Source: Prevotella bivia DSM 20514 (lineage in GTDB: Bacteria > Bacteroidota > Bacteroidia > Bacteroidales > Bacteroidaceae). Taken from it: DNA of 64,000 bases. The notes beneath the pieces were generated by a model. The model was not told where the DNA came from and did no database searches. It saw only the letters and a program-made list of their open reading frames with translations. Position 1 is the stretch's first letter. Each line of letters begins with the position of its first letter. Below are positions 17,438-25,997 of the stretch, one piece after another. The position numbers were made by a program, and so were the translations under genes. The stretch covers positions 225,500 through 289,499 of the forward strand of contig NZ_JH660660.1 in the NCBI RefSeq assembly GCF_000262545.1, read 5' to 3'.

Positions 17438-18361
17438 ATGTTAAATACATCTGAAGAGATTGCCAATTTTGGTGAACTTGTAAACCTACTTCTAAAGAGG
17501 AATATAAAGAAGCGCATTGCTGTAGTATGGCCTGAAGAAGCGCATACGCAAGAAGCTGTTAACCTAGCTGTTGAAAAAGGTTTTATTGACCCTATCTTCG
17601 TTTGCTCTCAAGCAGTAGCAGACAAGTATACTAACAACAAACTTTTTACTTGTTTGGTAGCAACCGATCCTACTGATGCTGCTAAGAAAGCAGTTGCGTT
17701 GGTGAGATCAGGAGAGGCAGAAACTATTATGAAAGGTTTTGTTTCTACCGATGTTCTGTTAAGAGCTATCTTAGACAAAGAAGTAGGTATCTTGCCTCGT
17801 GGTACAGTAATGACTCACATTACAGTCGCAGAAATACCAAGCTATAAGAAACTTCTAGTATTTACCGATCCTGCTGTAATTCCTTTCCCTACAGATGAAC
17901 AGCGGGAGGCACAAATAAAATATGTTGTAGATATCTGCCATAAATTCCAGATTAAGACACCAAAGGTTTCGCTCATCCACTGTTCAGAAAAAGTAGATGA
18001 AAGACATTTCCCATATACTGCCCACTATCTTACTTTAAAAGAAAAGTGCAAGAATGGTGAGCTTGGCGATTGTATTATTGATGGTCCGCTTGATCTAAAG
18101 ACTTCTTGTTCATTAGAAGCTTTACAATATAAGCAAATAGAATCTCCTATTAATGGTGAAGCTGATGCTTTGATTATGCCTAACATTGAAGCTGGCAATG
18201 CGTTTTACAAGACGATAACTTTATTCTGCCAAGCAGAAACAGCAGCAGTATTACAAGGTCCTTTAGCCCCTGTTATTCTTACAAGTAGAGGCGATTCCAT
18301 TACAACAAAACTAAATAGTTTGGCATTAGCAACTTTAATATCTGATAAAAATGGGTTATAA
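17438..18361 (+). CDS. ptb: Phosphate butyryltransferase-type acyltransferase
   Basis: The protein belongs to the phosphate acetyl/butyryltransferase family. It exchanges CoA of an acyl-CoA for phosphate to give acyl-phosphate. Signatures are MKGFVSTDVLLRAILDKEVG in the N-terminal half, TVMTHITVAEIP, FTDPAVIPFPT and the C-terminal ALIMPNIEAGNAFYKTITLF. The 307-aa length fits Ptb rather than the longer Pta. It overlaps buk by 11 nt, so the two are translationally coupled. The -7 element TATCTTTG at 17394-17401 fits the promoter. In this phylum the substrate may be butyryl-, isobutyryl- or isovaleryl-CoA, and sequence alone does not decide. Confidence 0.93.
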   Translation: MLNTSEEIANFGELVNLLLKRNIKKRIAVVWPEEAHTQEAVNLAVEKGFIDPIFVCSQAVADKYTNNKLFTCLVATDPTDAAKKAVALVRSGEAETIMKGFVSTDVLLRAILDKEVGILPRGTVMTHITVAEIPSYKKLLVFTDPAVIPFPTDEQREAQIKYVVDICHKFQIKTPKVSLIHCSEKVDERHFPYTAHYLTLKEKCKNGELGDCIIDGPLDLKTSCSLEALQYKQIESPINGEADALIMPNIEAGNAFYKTITLFCQAETAAVLQGPLAPVILTSRGDSITTKLNSLALATLISDKNGL

Positions 18362-19415
18362 AATTCTAGCCATTAATCCTGGCTCTACATCGACTAAAAT
18401 ATCTGTATCTGATGATGACAAATTCATTCTAGTAGAAGATATCGTTCATACACAAGAAGAATTAAAGCACTTTAAGAAAATTAGCGATCAGTTTGATTAT
18501 CGCAAAGAAGTGATTTTAGCTGAATTGAAAAAAAGAGGCATACCTCTTCAGTTTGATGCTATTGTAGGACGAGGTGGACTCGCGAAGCCCGTAGAAAGCG
18601 GTGTATATAAAGTAACCGATGAGATGGTTGCAGCACAGCTTACTGCTTTTCATCAGCATGCTTGCGACTTAGGCTGCGCTATTGCCAATGAAATAGGTAA
18701 AGAACTAAACTGCCCTAACTGCTTTATAGCTGATCCAGGTGTTGTTGATGAGATGTATCCAGAAGCCCACATATCTGGCACACCACTTATTCAACGTGTA
18801 TGCATTTGGCATGCGCTTAATCAAAAGGCTATTGCACGCCGTTTTGCAAAAGATATGGGTAAGAAGTACGAGGATCTTAACCTTATTATCTGCCACTTAG
18901 GTGGTGGTATCTCAATAGCAGCTCACGAAAAGGGTAAGGCTGTCGATGCGAACAACGCATTGAATGGTGAAGGTCCGTTTTCACCGGAACGCACAGGAAG
19001 TTTACCTGTAGCCGATCTTATTCATCTTTGTTATACAGGAAAGTTTACTGAGCAAGAACTCATCACATATATCTCAAATAAAGCTGGACTTACAGCTCAT
19101 CTCGGCACAAACAACTGTATAGAAATTGAGAAAAGAATAGAAGAAGGTGATAAGCATGCCGAACTTATCCTTAATGCAATGGCTTTTCATGTTGCAAAAA
19201 GCATAGCAGCAGAAGGAGCCGTTTTATGCGGTAAGATTGATGCTGTTATTTTTACGGGTGGCATTGCACGCAGTAATTATTTAATGGATATTTTTAAAAA
19301 GCGTTTATCTTATCTTGCACCTATTTATATATATCCAGGCCAGGATGAAATGCTTGCCCTAACAGAGAACGCTTTAGCCGTTCTTAAAGGTGAACGAGAA
19401 GCAAAAGATTACTAA
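18351..19415 (+). CDS. buk: Butyrate kinase (or branched-chain fatty acid kinase)
   Basis: This is an acetokinase-family enzyme that transfers phosphate from acyl-phosphate to ADP, yielding ATP and the free acid. Motifs are NPGSTSTKISV at the N-terminus (acetokinase signature 1), ICHLGGGISIAAH in the middle and a nucleotide-binding VIFTGGIARS near the end. At 354 aa it matches Buk rather than AckA, which is about 400 aa. Its ATG lies inside the last codons of ptb. Together with ptb it forms a substrate-level phosphorylation module. sucC follows after 35 bp, probably in the same transcript. Confidence 0.94.
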   Translation: MGYKILAINPGSTSTKISVSDDDKFILVEDIVHTQEELKHFKKISDQFDYRKEVILAELKKRGIPLQFDAIVGRGGLAKPVESGVYKVTDEMVAAQLTAFHQHACDLGCAIANEIGKELNCPNCFIADPGVVDEMYPEAHISGTPLIQRVCIWHALNQKAIARRFAKDMGKKYEDLNLIICHLGGGISIAAHEKGKAVDANNALNGEGPFSPERTGSLPVADLIHLCYTGKFTEQELITYISNKAGLTAHLGTNNCIEIEKRIEEGDKHAELILNAMAFHVAKSIAAEGAVLCGKIDAVIFTGGIARSNYLMDIFKKRLSYLAPIYIYPGQDEMLALTENALAVLKGEREAKDY

Positions 19416-19450
19416 TTTAAAACATATTTTTAATATCAAAACAAAATCCT

Positions 19451-20584
19451 ATGAAGGTACATGAATTTCAAGCAAAAAAGTTTTTTGCTGACTATGGATT
19501 ACCAGTTGACAGGAGTATTTTGTGTAAAACACCTGAGGAAGCTGTAGCTGCATATAAACAGCTAGGCGTAGAAAAGGCTGTTGTTAAAGCACAAGTACAT
19601 ATTGGAGGTCGCGGTAAAGCTGGTGGTGTGAAACTTGGATCAAATGAAAACGAGATAAGAGAACACGCTACAGCTATTTTAGGAATGAATATCAAAGGTT
19701 ATACCGTTGAAAAAATTCTAGTTGGTGAAGCTGTTGATATTGCTGCAGAATATTATACTAGTATTTTGGTAGATCGCAAAACAAAGTGTCCTATCCTTAT
19801 GCTTAGCCGTGCTGGTGGTATGGATATTGAGCAGGTTGCTAAAGATACCCCTGAAAAGATTGCTAAGATAGTGATCGATCCACTAATAGGTATGAGCGAT
19901 TATGTAGCTCGTGAAGCTGCTTTCCAATTATTCGATGATATGGCATTAGTAAAGCAAGCTGTACCTTTGTTTAAAAACCTTTATAAACTTTTTGTTGAGA
20001 AAGATGCTTCATTAGCTGAGATCAACCCACTTGTAAAGCTAGGTGATGGCACCTTAAAAGCTATTGATGCTAAGATGACCTTTGATGATAATGCCCTTTT
20101 CCGTCATCCTGATGTGGCTGAATTATTTGAGCCTACTGCAGAGGAGCGCAAAGAGCGTGAGGCTAAGGATAAAGGTTTCAGTTATGTAAACCTTGGAGGA
20201 AATATTGGCTGTATGGTAAATGGGGCTGGTCTTGCTATGGCTACTATGGATATGATTAAGCTTTATGGTGGTGAACCAGCTAACTTCCTTGATATTGGTG
20301 GCAGCTCAAATCCTGAAAAGATTGTGGAGGCTATGAAGCTATTGCTTAGCGACAAGCATGTAAAAGTGGTACTTATTAATATCTTTGGTGGTATAACTCG
20401 TTGCGACGATGTTGCAAAAGGCTTGCTCGAAGCATTTAAGATCATTCATACAGATATTCCTATTGTTATCCGCCTCACTGGTACCAATGAGAAAGAAGGT
20501 AGAGCTTTGCTCGAAGGTACACACTTCACTGTGGGTACGAGTATGGCTGACGCTGGTCATAAGGCTGTTGAACTTAGTAAGTAA
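19451..20584 (+). CDS. sucC: Succinyl-CoA synthetase (ADP-forming) subunit beta
   Basis: This is the ATP-grasp subunit that binds nucleotide and couples thioester cleavage to phosphorylation. Signatures are MKVHEFQAKKFFADYGLPV at the start, HIGGRGKAGGVKL, LAEINPLV, GNIGCMVNGAGLAMATMD and FGGITRCDDVAKG. The length is 377 aa, close to the usual 385-390. It is followed by sucD 19 bp downstream. In a fumarate-reducing anaerobe it most likely runs to supply or use succinyl-CoA in the succinate/propionate branch. Its place behind ptb-buk suggests co-regulation of acyl-CoA energy conservation. Confidence 0.96.
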   Translation: MKVHEFQAKKFFADYGLPVDRSILCKTPEEAVAAYKQLGVEKAVVKAQVHIGGRGKAGGVKLGSNENEIREHATAILGMNIKGYTVEKILVGEAVDIAAEYYTSILVDRKTKCPILMLSRAGGMDIEQVAKDTPEKIAKIVIDPLIGMSDYVAREAAFQLFDDMALVKQAVPLFKNLYKLFVEKDASLAEINPLVKLGDGTLKAIDAKMTFDDNALFRHPDVAELFEPTAEERKEREAKDKGFSYVNLGGNIGCMVNGAGLAMATMDMIKLYGGEPANFLDIGGSSNPEKIVEAMKLLLSDKHVKVVLINIFGGITRCDDVAKGLLEAFKIIHTDIPIVIRLTGTNEKEGRALLEGTHFTVGTSMADAGHKAVELSK

Positions 20585-20603
20585 CATAAAAAAATCGAAA
20601 ACT

Positions 20604-21476
20604 ATGAGTATCTTAATTAATAAGAATACACGATTAATAGTACAGGGTATAACAGGTAGAGATGGAAGTTTCCATGCTACTAAAATGAAAGAATATGGCA
20701 CTAACGTTGTAGGTGGAACCTCTCCTGGTAAGGGCGGACAAGAAGTGAAGGGTATTCCTGTATTCAATACCGTAAAAGAAGCTGTAGCTGCTACTAAAGC
20801 AAATACTTCTATTATCTTTGTTCCAGCAGCATTTGCTAAGGACGCTATGCTTGAAGCGATTGATGGTGGTGTAGAACTTGTTATCTGTATTACAGAAGGT
20901 GTACCTACTGTTGATGCCGTTGCAGCGCAGCGTTATGCAAAGTTACGTGGTGTTAAAGTGATTGGTCCTAACTGTCCTGGATTGATTTCTCCAGAGGAAA
21001 GTATGGCAGGTATTATGCCTACCAATATCTTTAAGAAAGGACATACAGGAGTGATCAGCCGTAGTGGAACGCTTACCTACGAGGTTGTTTACAACCTTAC
21101 CCAAGAAGGATTAGGGCAGTCTACCGCTGTTGGTGTTGGTGGTGACCCTGTTGTTGGTCTTTACTTTGAAGATCTTCTTCAGATGTTTCAAGATGATCCT
21201 GAAACAGACTCTATCGCATTAATCGGTGAAATTGGTGGTGATGCTGAAGAACGTGCTGCTCAATTTATCAAAGCTCACGTTACAAAGCCCGTGGCGGTAT
21301 TTATCTCTGGTCAGCAAGCTCCTCCAGGAAAGCAGATGGGACATGCTGGTGCTATCATTTCTAGTGGGTCTGGTACAGCAAAGGAGAAGATCGCTGCTTT
21401 TGAAGCTGTAGGCGTGCCAGTGGCTAAGGAAACAAGTGAAATTCCTATGCTTTTGAAAAAGCAATTAAACAAATAA
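20604..21476 (+). CDS. sucD: Succinyl-CoA synthetase subunit alpha
   Basis: This is the CoA-binding and phosphohistidine-carrying subunit. It starts MSILINKNTRLIVQGITG. The CoA-ligase signatures are GPNCPGLISP, GHTGVISRSGTLTYE and the active-site region KQMGHAGAIISSGSGTA, whose His is the phosphorylated residue in this family. At 290 aa the length is standard. I chose the ATG at 20604 because the longer in-frame extension lies wholly inside sucC. A clear terminator follows, closing the ptb-buk-sucC-sucD unit. Confidence 0.96.
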   Translation: MSILINKNTRLIVQGITGRDGSFHATKMKEYGTNVVGGTSPGKGGQEVKGIPVFNTVKEAVAATKANTSIIFVPAAFAKDAMLEAIDGGVELVICITEGVPTVDAVAAQRYAKLRGVKVIGPNCPGLISPEESMAGIMPTNIFKKGHTGVISRSGTLTYEVVYNLTQEGLGQSTAVGVGGDPVVGLYFEDLLQMFQDDPETDSIALIGEIGGDAEERAAQFIKAHVTKPVAVFISGQQAPPGKQMGHAGAIISSGSGTAKEKIAAFEAVGVPVAKETSEIPMLLKKQLNK

Positions 21477-21497
21477 GAAATATCTTATCTGAAATAA

Positions 21498-21537
21498 AAA
21501 TGTATTTCTGCTAATTTTTGCAGAAGTACATTTTTTT
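21498..21537 (+). terminator. Terminator after sucD
   Basis: A 14-bp stem with one mismatch (AAATGTATTTCTGC with GCAGAAGTACATTT) has an 8-nt loop and is followed by a T run. Confidence 0.85.
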
Positions 21538-21641
21538 CATCTATATAAAAACTCGTTTTGTATTATGAGCATCGTCCGATAAAATGAGTACCTAACTTTT
21601 GTTCTTTCGTTATACTGTTTTGTGGTAAAGACAAATATAAC

Positions 21642-21677
21642 AAAAAGGGCTGAAATCCATGCGAGGATCTCAACCCT
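21642..21677 (-). terminator. Probable terminator after the M13 peptidase gene
   Basis: A hairpin AGGGCTGAAATCC with GGATCTCAACCCT (two mismatches) is followed on the minus strand by TTTTTG. It lies 58 bp past the peptidase stop. Confidence 0.6.
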
Positions 21678-21734
21678 ATTTTATATTGATATTCTTATCG
21701 AACAGTAATAATTTATTTATAATCTTTGCCTAAA

Positions 21735-23768
21735 TTACCAAAGCTTTAGTCGATCTTGATCTGGTATATACATCTTATCAGTAGGTTTTACATTAAAGGC
21801 TTTATACCATGCATCAATGTGAGGAAGTGCACCGTTTACACGATCTATACCAAGAGAGTGAGGATCACTCTTCACACGATTACGAATCTCAGCTTCTGTA
21901 ATATTGCTAGCCCATACGCCAGCATAAGCTAGGAAGAAACGCTGCTCTGGTGTAAATCCTAGCAATTTCTTAGGAGCCTTACCCTTATTAGCTTTCTCCA
22001 AACCTGCAAAAGCTACCATAAGACCTCCATGATCGGCTAAGTTTTCACCAAGGGTAAACTTACCATTAGCATTTAAATCTGGCAACACCTTAATAGCACT
22101 AAAGAAGTCGGCATACTTAGAAGCACGTGCATCAAATTTTTTGCTATCAGCTTCTGTCCACCAATCTTTCATATTGCCATCTTTGTCATACTTACGACCT
22201 TGGTCATCAAAGCCATGTGTCATTTCATGACCAATTACTACACCAATAGCACCATAGTTGAACGCATCATCAGCTTTTGCATCGAAGAAAGGATACTGAA
22301 GGATACCTGCAGGGAAACAAATCTCATTGGTAGTTGGGTTATAGTAAGCATTAACTGTTTGAGGAGTCATGCCCCACTCGTCCTTATCTACTGGTTTACC
22401 TGCCTTTTCTGCAATAGTCAACTTTGTCCAAAATTCACGACAAGCTTGTACATTCTCGTAGTAAGACTTAGAAGGATCGATAAGCAATGCAGATAGATCT
22501 TTCCACTTATCAGGATATCCCACCTTTACATAGAAAGTAGAAAGCTTCTCATGAGCAGCTTTCTTTGTTTCTGGAGACATCCAATCTTGTGCATCAATAC
22601 GATCGCCAAGAGCTAGCTTGAGATTGTTAATAAGCTGCACCATACGCTCCTTACTAGAAGCTGTAAAATAACGTTGGCAATAGATACGACCTAATGCCTC
22701 ACCCATCTGACTTTCTACTTGAGCAGTAGCACGTTTCCAACGAGGGAAGTCCTGCTTAGTGCCGCGCATTTCCTTGCTAAAGAAATTGAAATATTCTGCA
22801 CGAATATCATCGCTTAGATAGTTAGCTGCTGACATAATAGCATCCCACTCCATACGTGCACGAAGTTCTTCTGCACTCTGAGTAGCTATTAACTTATCAA
22901 GACCTGCCAAGAACTGTGTCTGACCAACTACCATTTCCTGAATATACTCCGACTTGATACCACCTGCATTTGCTGTAGCCTCAAGATCAATATTAGGATA
23001 GTTTGCCTTAAACTCAGCAAGTGTCATCTTGTTATAATTAGCCTCGGGATCACGAAGTTCGGTACGGTTCTTAGAAATCATAGCAAGCATGGTCTCAAAG
23101 CGCATGATAGCATCGCGTTTCTGTTCAGCCTGCTCTTGTGTAAAGCCGAAAAGCTTAAACATATTTACAATGTGCTGCTTGTAAGCATTGCGAATCTTAG
23201 TGGTAGCAGGATCATTATCAAGATAGTACTCTTTCTGACCAAGTGTTAGTCCACTTTGATAAACGTTGAAGATATTCTGCTTAGCATTCTTCTCATCAGC
23301 ACCAAAGAAAGTACCAGCAGCTTCGCCATAGCCAAAGATAGCATATTTCTTCTGCAATGCTTGAAGTTCTGCTGTAGTCTTAGCAGCCTCCATCTCGTTA
23401 AGCAAAGGCTTAATAGGAGCTACACCCTCCTTATTGCGACGAACAGAGTCCATAGCAAGTTTGTAGAAGTCGCCTAGCTTCTGTTCTATACTGCCCTTCT
23501 TAGCCTTAGTCTTCAATAAACTAGTAAGAATAGAGTTGATACGCTTGTTATTGTCTTCCTGAAGTAGGTCGAAAGAACCATAACGTGAATAAGCAGCAGG
23601 TAATGGGTTTAGCTTCTGCCAACCACCTGTAGCAAACTGATAAAAGTTTGTTGCTGGATTAACCGATCTATCTAAGTTCTCAGCTCTAATACCAGCATTG
23701 CTCTGTGCAAATGCTGCTACCGGTGCCGATGCTAATAGCATCATCGGTACGATTTGTTTAATGTTCAT
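21735..23768 (-). CDS. pepO: M13-family zinc metallopeptidase (PepO/neprilysin type)
   Basis: A signal peptide (about residues 1-22) exports the protein. The N-terminal M13 domain includes the opening FYQFATGGW. The catalytic domain has the substrate-binding NAYY at 473-476, the zinc motif HEMTH at 514-518, and GENLADHGG with zinc-ligand Glu575 and Asp579. All catalytic residues are present. At 677 aa it is full length for bacterial PepO. It is expected to cleave oligopeptides in the periplasm or on the surface, fitting a peptide-fermenting lifestyle. It is monocistronic. Confidence 0.95.
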   Translation of the reverse strand: MNIKQIVPMMLLASAPVAAFAQSNAGIRAENLDRSVNPATNFYQFATGGWQKLNPLPAAYSRYGSFDLLQEDNNKRINSILTSLLKTKAKKGSIEQKLGDFYKLAMDSVRRNKEGVAPIKPLLNEMEAAKTTAELQALQKKYAIFGYGEAAGTFFGADEKNAKQNIFNVYQSGLTLGQKEYYLDNDPATTKIRNAYKQHIVNMFKLFGFTQEQAEQKRDAIMRFETMLAMISKNRTELRDPEANYNKMTLAEFKANYPNIDLEATANAGGIKSEYIQEMVVGQTQFLAGLDKLIATQSAEELRARMEWDAIMSAANYLSDDIRAEYFNFFSKEMRGTKQDFPRWKRATAQVESQMGEALGRIYCQRYFTASSKERMVQLINNLKLALGDRIDAQDWMSPETKKAAHEKLSTFYVKVGYPDKWKDLSALLIDPSKSYYENVQACREFWTKLTIAEKAGKPVDKDEWGMTPQTVNAYYNPTTNEICFPAGILQYPFFDAKADDAFNYGAIGVVIGHEMTHGFDDQGRKYDKDGNMKDWWTEADSKKFDARASKYADFFSAIKVLPDLNANGKFTLGENLADHGGLMVAFAGLEKANKGKAPKKLLGFTPEQRFFLAYAGVWASNITEAEIRNRVKSDPHSLGIDRVNGALPHIDAWYKAFNVKPTDKMYIPDQDRLKLW

Positions 23769-23864
23769 AATTATTTATTTAAAAATTAATTGTTTTTTAT
23801 TCTATGATAACACCTCAAAGAGTTTCGAGCATTAATTCCGAATATACTTGAGTTTAATTAAGCC

Positions 23865-25850
23865 TTATTGCAATTCCTCTAGTTCTTCTGAAAGCTTTAA
23901 CCACCTTGTATTCTCTTCGTCTAGTTTTCGTTGCAAATCAGTATATTCATTAACAAGCTCCATATTAGCAACATTAGCGGGCTGCATCAAGAGATCGTCT
24001 AGCTCCTGCTTACGCGCTTCTAGCTTCTCTATCTTCTTTTCCGACTCCTCCACAGCTCGCTCAGCTTTCTTCAATTTCTTTTGAAATTCTTTACGCTCGG
24101 CATAGCTTAGTTTGCTATCTGTAGATACTGTATTGCTGGCAGTTAACACCTCTTGATTAGATGCCACTGTAGCACTCTCTTTAACAGGAGTAATAGAAGG
24201 ATTACCTGTTGATGAAAGTTTGTTGACAGCCTGTTCGATGCTCTGCACATTATGTGTCCGTAAATAATCGTAAATACCACCAAGATGTTCGCGTACCTTA
24301 CCGCCACCAAACTCATATACCTTACTCACCAAACCGTCCAAGAACTCACGATCGTGCGATACGATAATGGCAGTGCCATCAAAAGCCTTAATAGCTTCCT
24401 TCAACACCTCCTTCGATACAAGGTCAAGGTGGTTAGTAGGTTCGTCGAGAATAAGCAGGTTAACAGGCTCTAACAAGAGTTTAATCATCGCCAATCGAGA
24501 CCGCTCACCACCAGACAATACTTTAACATATTTTTCCGATGTTTCACCACCAAACATGAAAGCACCCAAAAGATCGTTTACCCTCAAACGCATCTCACCT
24601 TTTGCTACATTATCAATGGTTTGGAAGATAGTTAAACGCTCATCTAATAGCTGTGCTTGATTTTGTGCAAAGTAGCCTATCTGTATGTTGTGTCCCACCT
24701 TTAGCTCGCCCTCGTAAGGGATCTCCCCCATAATACACTTCACTAGCGTAGACTTTCCTTCACCATTTTTACCCACAAAAGCCACTTTCTCACCACGCTT
24801 AATGGTCATATCCACATCGCTTATCACAAGTTTTTCGCCATACGACTTTGACAGCGAAGTAGTGATCAATGGGTAATCGCCAGAACGTAGGCAGGGAGGA
24901 AATTTCAAACGCATAGCGGAAGTGTCTACCTCATCGACCTCAATAGGCACAATCTTATCTAGTTGGCGCAAACGTTGTTGCACCTGAACTGCTTTAGTGG
25001 CTTGGTAACGAAAACGATCAACAAAGGCTTTGATGTCAGCTATTTCCTTTTGCTGATTTTCATAAGCACGCATTTGCTGCTCACGACGTTCTTTACGCAA
25101 CACAAGGTATTCATCGTATTTCACACGATAATCCTCTATATGCCCGCAGGTAATCTCTAGTGTGCGATTGGTTACGTTGTTAATAAAAGCCCTATCATGC
25201 GAAACCAACACTACAGCCTTACCACTTTGTGCTAGGAATTGTTCCAACCACTGAATAGACTCTATATCAAGATGGTTAGTAGGTTCATCAAGCAAAAGCA
25301 CATCGGGCGAACTAAGCAAGATCTTTGCCAACTCTATACGCATACGCCATCCACCAGAAAACTCTTTCGTAGGTCGATCGAAGTCATCACGCACGAAGCC
25401 TAATCCTGTTAGCGTACGCTCAATCTCTGCCTCGTAATTCTCACCACCCATCATCTGGTAGCGTTCATGCTCTAGGGTAAACTTATTGAGCAATTCAGTG
25501 TAGCTCTCGCTTTCATAATCGGTGCGTGTTTCCACTTCCTTTTGTAACTTCTCTATCTTTTTAGCCAAATTAGTATTATCAGAAAAGGCTTTACGTGTTT
25601 CCTCTTTCACGGTAGTATCGTCAGAGAGTCTCATTATCTGTGGCAGGTATCCCACAGTTACATCATTTGGAATAGAGACATTGCCTGAAGTAGGTTTTTG
25701 CAATCCACTTAATATCTTGAGCATCGTCGATTTTCCTGCACCATTCTTTCCCACTAGTGCGATCCTATCACGATCATTAATTACAAACGAAACATCATCG
25801 AACAATGGCTTCACGCCAAATTCTACTTTTAAATTTTCAACAGATATCAT
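23865..25850 (-). CDS. ABC-F family ATP-binding protein (661 aa)
   Basis: Two ABC ATPase domains lie on one chain with no membrane segment. The first has Walker A GKNGAGKST, signature FSGGWRMRIELAK and Walker B LLLDEPTNHLD. The second has GKNGEGKST, LSGGERSRLAM and LILDEPTNHLD. A charged linker between them (about residues 230-310) and a C-terminal coiled coil (about 580-661) are typical of the YdiF/Uup side of the ABC-F group. These proteins act on the ribosome as translation factors or, in some cases, protect it from antibiotics. I see nothing that marks this one as a resistance factor. A -7 element is at 25888-25895. Confidence 0.93.
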   Translation of the reverse strand: MISVENLKVEFGVKPLFDDVSFVINDRDRIALVGKNGAGKSTMLKILSGLQKPTSGNVSIPNDVTVGYLPQIMRLSDDTTVKEETRKAFSDNTNLAKKIEKLQKEVETRTDYESESYTELLNKFTLEHERYQMMGGENYEAEIERTLTGLGFVRDDFDRPTKEFSGGWRMRIELAKILLSSPDVLLLDEPTNHLDIESIQWLEQFLAQSGKAVVLVSHDRAFINNVTNRTLEITCGHIEDYRVKYDEYLVLRKERREQQMRAYENQQKEIADIKAFVDRFRYQATKAVQVQQRLRQLDKIVPIEVDEVDTSAMRLKFPPCLRSGDYPLITTSLSKSYGEKLVISDVDMTIKRGEKVAFVGKNGEGKSTLVKCIMGEIPYEGELKVGHNIQIGYFAQNQAQLLDERLTIFQTIDNVAKGEMRLRVNDLLGAFMFGGETSEKYVKVLSGGERSRLAMIKLLLEPVNLLILDEPTNHLDLVSKEVLKEAIKAFDGTAIIVSHDREFLDGLVSKVYEFGGGKVREHLGGIYDYLRTHNVQSIEQAVNKLSSTGNPSITPVKESATVASNQEVLTASNTVSTDSKLSYAERKEFQKKLKKAERAVEESEKKIEKLEARKQELDDLLMQPANVANMELVNEYTDLQRKLDEENTRWLKLSEELEELQ

Positions 25851-25997
25851 ATACCTTGGTATTCCTCTACATCTTTATATTTAGGCACAAAGATAAAAAA
25901 TATTTTTTTACCAACCTAACATTTCGTAAATGCTTACGACAAAGTATTGAGAAAAGTGCCTAACTTTGCTAACAAAATCATCTACAAACGAAGAATA

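Noticed and set aside
20409..20603. N-terminal extension of sucD
   Set aside because: It is wholly inside the sucC coding region in another frame. SucD proteins start at MSILINKN.
23865..25850. Antibiotic-resistance ABC-F
   Set aside because: The linker and C-terminal coiled coil look like the housekeeping YdiF/Uup group, and no leader peptide or mobile context is present.
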